This document shows, in pieces, positions 1-4,466 of a DNA stretch of 6,869 bases. The position numbers were made by a program, and so were the translations under genes. The DNA is from an uncultured Clostridia bacterium (lineage in GTDB: Bacteria; Bacillota; Clostridia; Christensenellales; DTU072). Every line of letters begins with the position of its first letter. Position 1 is the stretch's first letter. The DNA lies in contig CAKRAY010000080.1 in assembly GCA_934296355.1 (NCBI GenBank), forward strand, positions 1 through 6,869. Direction: 5' to 3'. The notes under the pieces are model-generated. The model ran no database searches. It was given only the letters and a program-made list of their open reading frames with translations, and had not been told where the DNA came from.

Positions 1-1
1 C

Positions 2-1912
2 GGAAAGTGGCATCTCGGCACTTGCTACACTACCGTCGTTTGCGACGCGATAGCGCGATATAAACGTATGTCCGGTTACGACGTTTTTTATTTGACGGGT
101 ACGGACGAACACGGACAAAAAATCGAAAAAGTCGCCAAGGAGCAGGGCGTCACTCCCAAAGAGTTTGTAGATAAGCAAGTAGCGACGCTTATCGATTTGT
201 GGAAAAGATTGGACATAAAGTACGATAAATTCATTCGTACCACCGACGATTATCACGAAAAGGCGGTGCAAAAAATATTCAAACGCCTTTACGACCAAGG
301 CGATATTTATAAAGGCGAATACGAGGGTTGGTACTGCACGCCGTGCGAATCGTTTTGGACTAAAACGCAACTTGTCGACGGCAAATGCCCCGATTGCGGC
401 AGAGAAGTGGAACTTACCAAGGAAAGCAGTTACTTCTTCCGTCTAAGTAAGTATCAGGACAGACTTATCGATTTGATAAAGAACAATCCCGACTTTTTAC
501 AACCGAAGTCGCGTCAGAACGAGATGCTTAATAACTTTTTGAAAGCGGGTTTACAAGACATCGCCGTTTCTCGTACCTCGTTCAAATGGGGTATCCCGGT
601 GGACTTCGACCCGGAACACGTCGTTTACGTTTGGATAGACGCGTTAACCAATTATATTACCGCGCTCGGCTACGGTTCGGACGACGATACTTTATTTAAG
701 AAGTACTGGCCCGCGGATTTGCACATGATGGGAAAGGAAATCGTGAGATTCCACTCGATAATATGGCCCGCGTTACTTATGGCGCTCGATTTGCCGTTGC
801 CTAAACAAGTTTACGGTCACGGCTGGTTAATGCTTGGCAGCGATAAAATCAGTAAAAGTAAAGGCAACGTGGTAGACCCCGTCGTTTTAAGCGACCGTTA
901 CGGAGTGGACGCCGTAAGATACTACTTACTACGCGAGGTGCCTTTCGGTAGCGACGGCAATTTTACTAACTATACGTTCCTATCCAGAATTAACGCCGAT
1001 TTATGCAATTCGCTCGGTAACTTGCTCAGTCGTACCACGGCGATGATAAATCAATACTTCGGCGGAGAAATATCTTCTTCGACCGCTCGCACGCCGTTTG
1101 ACGAAGAAATCGAAAACATGATTAACGGCTTAAAGGTAAAACTCGACGAAGACATCGAAAAATTATATATTCCCGAAGCGCTCGGCGAGATTTTCGCGTT
1201 GGTAGCGAGAGCGAATAAATATATCGACGAAACTACGCCGTGGGTGCTTGCCAAAGACCCCGAAAAGAGGGAAGATTTAAAGAACGTTTTGTACCACCTT
1301 ACGGAAGCGTTGAGAGTAAGCGCCGTCGCGCTGCTGCCATTCATTCCCGAAACCGCGCGGAGAATTCTCGGCGACCTTTCTTGCTCCGTTCCCGACGATT
1401 TTTCGGGATTAAAATACGGCTTGACCCCGGACGGCGCAAAAGTGATAAAAGGAGAGCCGCTCTTTAAGAGGATAGACGTAAACAAAGAGGTAATAGCAAT
1501 GGAAAAATTATCGGAAACGCTTTCCGAAAAGAAAGAAGAACCCAAGAAGGAAGAGCCGAAGAAAACTTCTCACGCTCAACCCGAATTCAAAGAAATCACC
1601 ATAGACGACTTTGCCAAAGTGCAACTCGTCGTGGGTAAAATTCTTACCGCCGAAAAAGTGCAAGGCAGTAAGAAACTTTTACATTTTACCGTAGACACCG
1701 GCGACAGAGTGAGAAGCATAGTAAGCGGCGTGGCGAAATATTACGCCCCCGAAGATATGTTAGGTAAAGAAGTCGTAGTCGTCGCTAACTTAAAGCCCGC
1801 TACCTTAGGCGGAGTGCTTAGCGAGGGAATGATTTTGTTCGCGGAAAACGCCGAGGGGCTCGCAACGGTTGAACCCGGGAAACCGGTTGGCGGCGGCTCG
1901 CCCGTATGCTGA
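2..1912 (+). CDS. metG: Methionyl-tRNA synthetase (5'-truncated by window edge)
   Basis: Cytosolic class I aminoacyl-tRNA synthetase that charges tRNA-Met with methionine using ATP. The frame is already open at base 2 and reads GKWHLGTCYTTVVCDAIARY before the first ATG at 68. That ATG is therefore internal, and I infer that only a dozen or so N-terminal residues are missing. Numbering from the ATG at 68: TGTDEHG is at about residue 10; a zinc knuckle has C90, C93, C107 and C110 (one CxxC pair on each side of a short loop, as in the Bacillus/Thermus type); the KMSKS loop is K260-ISKS. An anticodon-binding helical bundle follows at about 320-470. A charged linker (488-502, two EEPKK units) leads to a C-terminal EMAPII/Trbp111-like OB-fold tRNA-binding domain (about 507-614). 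The inferred full length of about 650 residues fits this subtype. The HIGH signature reads HLGT here. The 3' end overlaps tatD by 7 nt. Confidence 0.97.
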   Translation, partial: GKWHLGTCYTTVVCDAIARYKRMSGYDVFYLTGTDEHGQKIEKVAKEQGVTPKEFVDKQVATLIDLWKRLDIKYDKFIRTTDDYHEKAVQKIFKRLYDQGDIYKGEYEGWYCTPCESFWTKTQLVDGKCPDCGREVELTKESSYFFRLSKYQDRLIDLIKNNPDFLQPKSRQNEMLNNFLKAGLQDIAVSRTSFKWGIPVDFDPEHVVYVWIDALTNYITALGYGSDDDTLFKKYWPADLHMMGKEIVRFHSIIWPALLMALDLPLPKQVYGHGWLMLGSDKISKSKGNVVDPVVLSDRYGVDAVRYYLLREVPFGSDGNFTNYTFLSRINADLCNSLGNLLSRTTAMINQYFGGEISSSTARTPFDEEIENMINGLKVKLDEDIEKLYIPEALGEIFALVARANKYIDETTPWVLAKDPEKREDLKNVLYHLTEALRVSAVALLPFIPETARRILGDLSCSVPDDFSGLKYGLTPDGAKVIKGEPLFKRIDVNKEVIAMEKLSETLSEKKEEPKKEEPKKTSHAQPEFKEITIDDFAKVQLVVGKILTAEKVQGSKKLLHFTVDTGDRVRSIVSGVAKYYAPEDMLGKEVVVVANLKPATLGGVLSEGMILFAENAEGLATVEPGKPVGGGSPVC

Positions 1913-2679
1913 TAGACGTACACGCGCATCTTAACGACCCGAAACTTCTTCCCCAAAGGGAAGAAATCGTGTCGAATATGGAACGCGACAATTTGGCGGA
2001 TATAGTTACCGTTGGGTACGACAGACCGAGCAGTATAGACGCGTACGAGTTTGCGCTGAAAAACGAAAAAGTGTATTCCGTCGTAGGAATTCACCCGCAC
2101 GACGCGGATAAGGCGACTAACGAAGATTACGATCTTTTCGCGAAAATGAGCGAGTCCGAAAAGACCGTGGCGATAGGCGAAATAGGCTTAGACTACTATT
2201 ACGACCTTTCGCCGAGGGAAACGCAACGCCGCGTTTTCGTAGAACAGTTAGAACTTGCCTACTCGTTGAAAATGCCCGTCGTAATTCATCTCAGAGACGC
2301 CTACGGCGACTTAACGCAGATACTTAAAGAAAACGCGCGTACGCTCTATTACGGCGTTCTTATTCACTGTTACAGCGGCAGTAAAGAACTCGTTAAAGAA
2401 CTGAATAAATACGACGCTTATTATTCTTTCGGCGGCGCGATAACGTTCAAAAACGCTACCGAAAAACCCGCCGTAGTAAGGAGCGTGCCTATCGAAAGAC
2501 TGCTTACGGAAACCGATTGCCCGTATATGACTCCCGTGCCGTATAGAGGGATGACGAACGAACCTAAGTACGTCGATTTGGTGGCGGCGAAATTAAGCGA
2601 AATACTCGATTTGCCGAAAGAAAAAATCGAGGAAATCACGTTGAATAACGCAAAAAGGTTTTTTAAGAAAATAAAATGA
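1906..2679 (+). CDS. tatD: TatD family metal-dependent hydrolase/DNase
   Basis: TIM-barrel amidohydrolase-superfamily protein of the TatD/YcfH/YabD family, 257 aa, the usual length. Members are metal-dependent nucleases linked to DNA repair or 3'-5' trimming; the substrate here cannot be read from the sequence. The metal ligands expected for the family are all visible: H6 and H8 (DVHAHL), H63 (GIHPH), E92 (GEIGLDYY), H128 (VVIHLRDA), H154 (LIHCYSG) and D204 (TETDCPYMTP). There is no signal peptide, so it should be cytosolic. The ATG at 1906 lies inside the end of metG (ATGCTGA) and has no obvious Shine-Dalgarno sequence, which suggests coupled translation. The start is supported because the conserved D-x-H-x-H motif begins at residue 4. 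The 3' end overlaps the next gene as ATGA. tatD directly after metG is a common Bacillota arrangement. Confidence 0.95.
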   Translation: MLIDVHAHLNDPKLLPQREEIVSNMERDNLADIVTVGYDRPSSIDAYEFALKNEKVYSVVGIHPHDADKATNEDYDLFAKMSESEKTVAIGEIGLDYYYDLSPRETQRRVFVEQLELAYSLKMPVVIHLRDAYGDLTQILKENARTLYYGVLIHCYSGSKELVKELNKYDAYYSFGGAITFKNATEKPAVVRSVPIERLLTETDCPYMTPVPYRGMTNEPKYVDLVAAKLSEILDLPKEKIEEITLNNAKRFFKKIK

Positions 2680-3260
2680 TTGCTTATAAAATTGACGATA
2701 AAATATATATAAATTTGACCAATAAGTGCAGTAATAACTGCGCTTTTTGCGTAAGAACCACAAGTAATTTTTACGAAGAATACGACTTGTGGTTAAAAAA
2801 AGAACCGACTAAGGAAGAAGCGATAAGCGCGCTTAAACCGTATTTAAGCGAGTTCGACGATTACGTTTTTTGCGGTTACGGCGAACCCTTATACGCTTTC
2901 GACGTATTGCTCGAAGTGGGTAAATTCTTGAAGTCGCAAGGAAAACGCGTACGCCTTAACACCAACGGACAAGCGGACTTGATAGTAGGCGCGGGCGCAA
3001 GCGAAAAATTGAAAACCGCCGTCGACGAAGTGAGCATATCGCTTAACGCATCGAACGCCGAAGCGTATGACGAGATTTGCCGTTGTAAGTTCGGAAAAAA
3101 AGGTTACGACGCAATGCTTAAATTTGCCGCGGAATGTAAAAAAAGCGGCTTAAAAGTGGTTTTCAGCATAGTAAGAACTGGTAACGTGGATGTCGACGGA
3201 TGTAAAAAAATCGCATCAACTCTCGGAATTCCGCTAAGAATCCGAGAGTTGATAGAGTAA
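2676..3260 (+). CDS. TatD-associated radical SAM protein
   Basis: Small radical SAM protein of 194 aa. The [4Fe-4S] cluster motif CxxxCxxC is C18-SNN-C22-AF-C25, directly after a beta strand (IYINLTNKC) as in the family. A GGEP-like SAM-contacting motif appears as GYGEP at 67-71, followed by the strand RLNTNG (93-98) and SISLNA (120-125), matching the partial barrel of minimal radical SAM enzymes. Its size, its lack of a C-terminal SPASM or auxiliary cluster domain, and its position directly after tatD match the 'TatD family-associated radical SAM' family, as I recall it. The reaction is not known to me and I do not assign one. Further cysteines occur at 66, 135 and 137, but they do not form a clear second cluster motif. 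Translation is probably coupled to tatD through the ATGA overlap. The last codons form one arm of a long inverted repeat. Confidence 0.9.
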   Translation: MIAYKIDDKIYINLTNKCSNNCAFCVRTTSNFYEEYDLWLKKEPTKEEAISALKPYLSEFDDYVFCGYGEPLYAFDVLLEVGKFLKSQGKRVRLNTNGQADLIVGAGASEKLKTAVDEVSISLNASNAEAYDEICRCKFGKKGYDAMLKFAAECKKSGLKVVFSIVRTGNVDVDGCKKIASTLGIPLRIRELIE

Positions 3261-3271
3261 AAAAGTTTTTT
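3215..3271 (+). terminator. 13-bp perfect inverted repeat plus T-tract, candidate terminator
   Basis: ATCAACTCTCGGA at 3215-3227 is the exact reverse complement of 3241-3253, with a 13-nt loop. Most of the structure lies inside the final codons of the radical SAM gene. The run of six T (3266-3271) starts 12 nt after the stem, further than in a canonical rho-independent terminator, and is preceded by six A. An upstream A-run (3204-3210) could pair with it to extend the structure. The stem itself is certain. Its role as terminator, as opposed to a 3'-end stabiliser or processing site, is inference. Confidence 0.45.
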
Positions 3272-3306
3272 CATCTTTTGTACTGTAAGAATTTCATCTT
3301 TCGTAC
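3269..3306. repeat. Two 15-nt direct repeats upstream of rsmA
   Basis: TTTCATCTTTTGTAC at 3269-3283 and TTTCATCTTTCGTAC at 3292-3306 match at 14 of 15 positions and start 23 nt apart, roughly two helical turns. They sit in the 138-nt spacer between the radical SAM gene and rsmA, just before a possible -10 element (TATAAC, 3315-3320) for which I see no good -35. The layout would fit a tandem protein-binding site, but no regulator can be named. Confidence 0.55.
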
Positions 3307-3385
3307 GTCATTAGTATAACACGATTTATCGGTATTTTTCGTGGAAATAATTGGAAATTATAACTCCTTAAAACACAAGGCGAAA

Positions 3386-3394
3386 CAAGGAAAA
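3386..3394 (+). promoter_or_regulatory. Ribosome binding site of rsmA
   Basis: CAAGGAAAA contains AAGGA (3387-3391) ending 7 nt before the ATG at 3399, which fixes the rsmA start. An upstream TCCTT (3365-3369) is exactly complementary to AAGGA, and a second AAGG (3377-3380) lies between them, so weak sequestration of the site is conceivable. Confidence 0.75.
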
Positions 3395-3398
3395 GTAT

Positions 3399-4235
3399 AT
3401 GGCAGAAATTAAAGAAATTTTACAAAAAAACAACTTTCGCTTCAATAAAGCGTTAGGTCAGAACTTTATAACCGACAGTAACTTGTTACGCGCGATTGTT
3501 AAAGATTCGGGAGTGACCAAGGACGATACGGTAGTGGAAATCGGCGCGGGCGCAGGCACTTTGACGGCGGCGCTTTGCGAAAGCGCTAAGAAAGTTTTCG
3601 CGTTCGAAGTGGACGGAAATTTGAAACCGATACTTAACGAAACGCTCGCGGGCGTAGAAAATTGCGAAGTCGTCTTCAAAGACGTATTGCGTATGAAAGA
3701 CGAAGAATTGGCGGCAAAAGTCGGCGAAAACTTCAAAGTAGTGGCAAATTTGCCGTATTATATAACGACTCCGCTTATGATGCGCTTTATCGAAAGCGAC
3801 CTTAAAGTATCCACGCTCACTTTAATGATGCAAAAGGAAGTGGCTGAAAGACTTGTTGCGAAAGAAAATACCCCCGAGTACGGCGCGGTAACCGTCGCGG
3901 TGCAAGCGGTAGCGGACGTAAGCGTGACGAGAATAATCGACCGCCGACTTTTCTATCCCGTCCCGAACGTGGACAGCGCGCTCGTGCATATCGTTTCTAA
4001 CCCGAATAAGTATAATTTTGCTAATTTCGAAACATTCAAAAAAGTGGCAAAATCCGCATTTTTAATGCGTAGAAAAACATTGGTAAATAACCTTATTTCC
4101 GCATTTTCTTTACCTCGCGAAACTTGCGAAAAAATACTAAAAAATATGAATTTATCGCCGCTTGTCAGAGGGGAAGCGTTGTCGGTCGAACAACTCGTCG
4201 AACTCTCCGGCGAAATTAACGAGATTTTAGGGTAG
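3399..4235 (+). CDS. rsmA: 16S rRNA (adenine1518-N6/adenine1519-N6)-dimethyltransferase
   Basis: RsmA/KsgA dimethylates two adjacent adenosines in the 3'-terminal hairpin of 16S rRNA, using SAM, during late 30S assembly; its loss classically gives kasugamycin resistance. At 278 aa it is of usual length. Visible motifs in order: KALGQNF (17-23) at the N-terminus, SAM-binding motif I VEIGAGAGTLT (46-56), the acidic motif II residue in FEVD (69-72), catalytic motif IV NLPYYI (117-122), FYPVPNVDSA (185-194), and a C-terminal helical domain with RRKTL (224-228) and LSP..RGEALS (252-262), which contacts rRNA. The start is supported by a good Shine-Dalgarno and by the family N-terminus. It follows the tatD/radical SAM block after a 138-nt gap, so it may have its own promoter. 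The closest alternative, an eukaryote-like Dim1 or an Erm methylase, is unlikely given the KALGQNF motif and gene context. Confidence 0.96.
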   Translation: MAEIKEILQKNNFRFNKALGQNFITDSNLLRAIVKDSGVTKDDTVVEIGAGAGTLTAALCESAKKVFAFEVDGNLKPILNETLAGVENCEVVFKDVLRMKDEELAAKVGENFKVVANLPYYITTPLMMRFIESDLKVSTLTLMMQKEVAERLVAKENTPEYGAVTVAVQAVADVSVTRIIDRRLFYPVPNVDSALVHIVSNPNKYNFANFETFKKVAKSAFLMRRKTLVNNLISAFSLPRETCEKILKNMNLSPLVRGEALSVEQLVELSGEINEILG

Positions 4236-4249
4236 TTTTTTTCTTAATT

Positions 4250-4288
4250 AAACTTGTTTTAAGTTTCAACCGTGAGTTTGGCGGTTTT
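4250..4288 (+). terminator. Weak hairpins after rsmA, possible terminator
   Basis: Two small stems follow the rsmA stop: AAACTT/AAGTTT (4250-4255 with 4261-4266, 5-nt loop), and AACCG/CGGTT (4268-4272 with 4282-4286), followed by only a short T run (4285-4288). Neither is a strong intrinsic terminator. Their place between rsmA and an independent promoter makes a role in ending rsmA transcription plausible but unproven. Confidence 0.35.
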
Positions 4289-4343
4289 CGTATAAAATTA
4301 CTCTTTTTTTAGAGATTTATTTAATTGTTTTCAAAAAACTATA

Positions 4344-4372
4344 TTGACAATTTTTCCGCGTGGTTGTATATT
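4344..4372 (+). promoter_or_regulatory. Sigma-A-type promoter for the surface protein gene
   Basis: A perfect -35 TTGACA (4344-4349) is separated by exactly 17 bp from TATATT (4367-4372), one mismatch from the -10 consensus. The expected transcription start is near 4379, giving a leader of roughly 85-90 nt before the ATG at 4467. A 6-bp inverted repeat AATTGT/ACAATT (4323-4328 with 4347-4352) overlaps the -35 and could be an operator half-site pair, but in AT-rich DNA it may be chance. This is the best promoter in the window. Confidence 0.8.
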
Positions 4373-4395
4373 GTGTATGGGGGAGTATATATTAA

Positions 4396-4415
4396 TACGC
4401 GTGTACGTACGCGTA
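4396..4415. repeat. 7-bp inverted repeat in the leader of the surface protein gene
   Basis: TACGCGT (4396-4402) and ACGCGTA (4409-4415) are perfect reverse complements around a 6-nt centre (GTACGT). The element lies about 17 nt downstream of the predicted transcription start. It could form an RNA hairpin in the leader or serve as a DNA operator; the sequence alone does not decide. Confidence 0.5.
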
Positions 4416-4451
4416 AAGTGGTTGCCCGCTTCTAAAAACTAAAAATCGAAC

Positions 4452-4459
4452 AAGGATGG
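4452..4459 (+). promoter_or_regulatory. Ribosome binding site of the surface protein gene
   Basis: AAGGATGG, close to the AAGGAGG consensus, precedes the ATG at 4467, with 10 nt between AAGGA and the start codon. It decides the start: an out-of-frame ATG lies within the element itself but leads to only four codons. Confidence 0.7.
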
Positions 4460-4466
4460 CAAAAAG

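Noticed and set aside
1051..1545. Minus-strand 164-codon frame, and the + frame 1240-1467, inside metG
   Set aside because: Both overlap the anticodon-binding region of metG, which is clearly coding in its own frame.
1741..2100. Minus-strand 119-codon frame spanning the metG–tatD junction
   Set aside because: Antisense to two confidently identified genes, with no motif of its own.
3278..3320. Promoter for rsmA using TTGTAC and TATAAC
   Set aside because: The spacing is 31 bp, and no acceptable -35 lies 16-18 bp from TATAAC, so a sigma-A promoter cannot be supported here.
4377..4442. 21-codon + frame starting MGEYILIRV near the transcription start
   Set aside because: Its ATG falls at or just before the expected transcription start and has no ribosome binding site, so a leader peptide is not supported.
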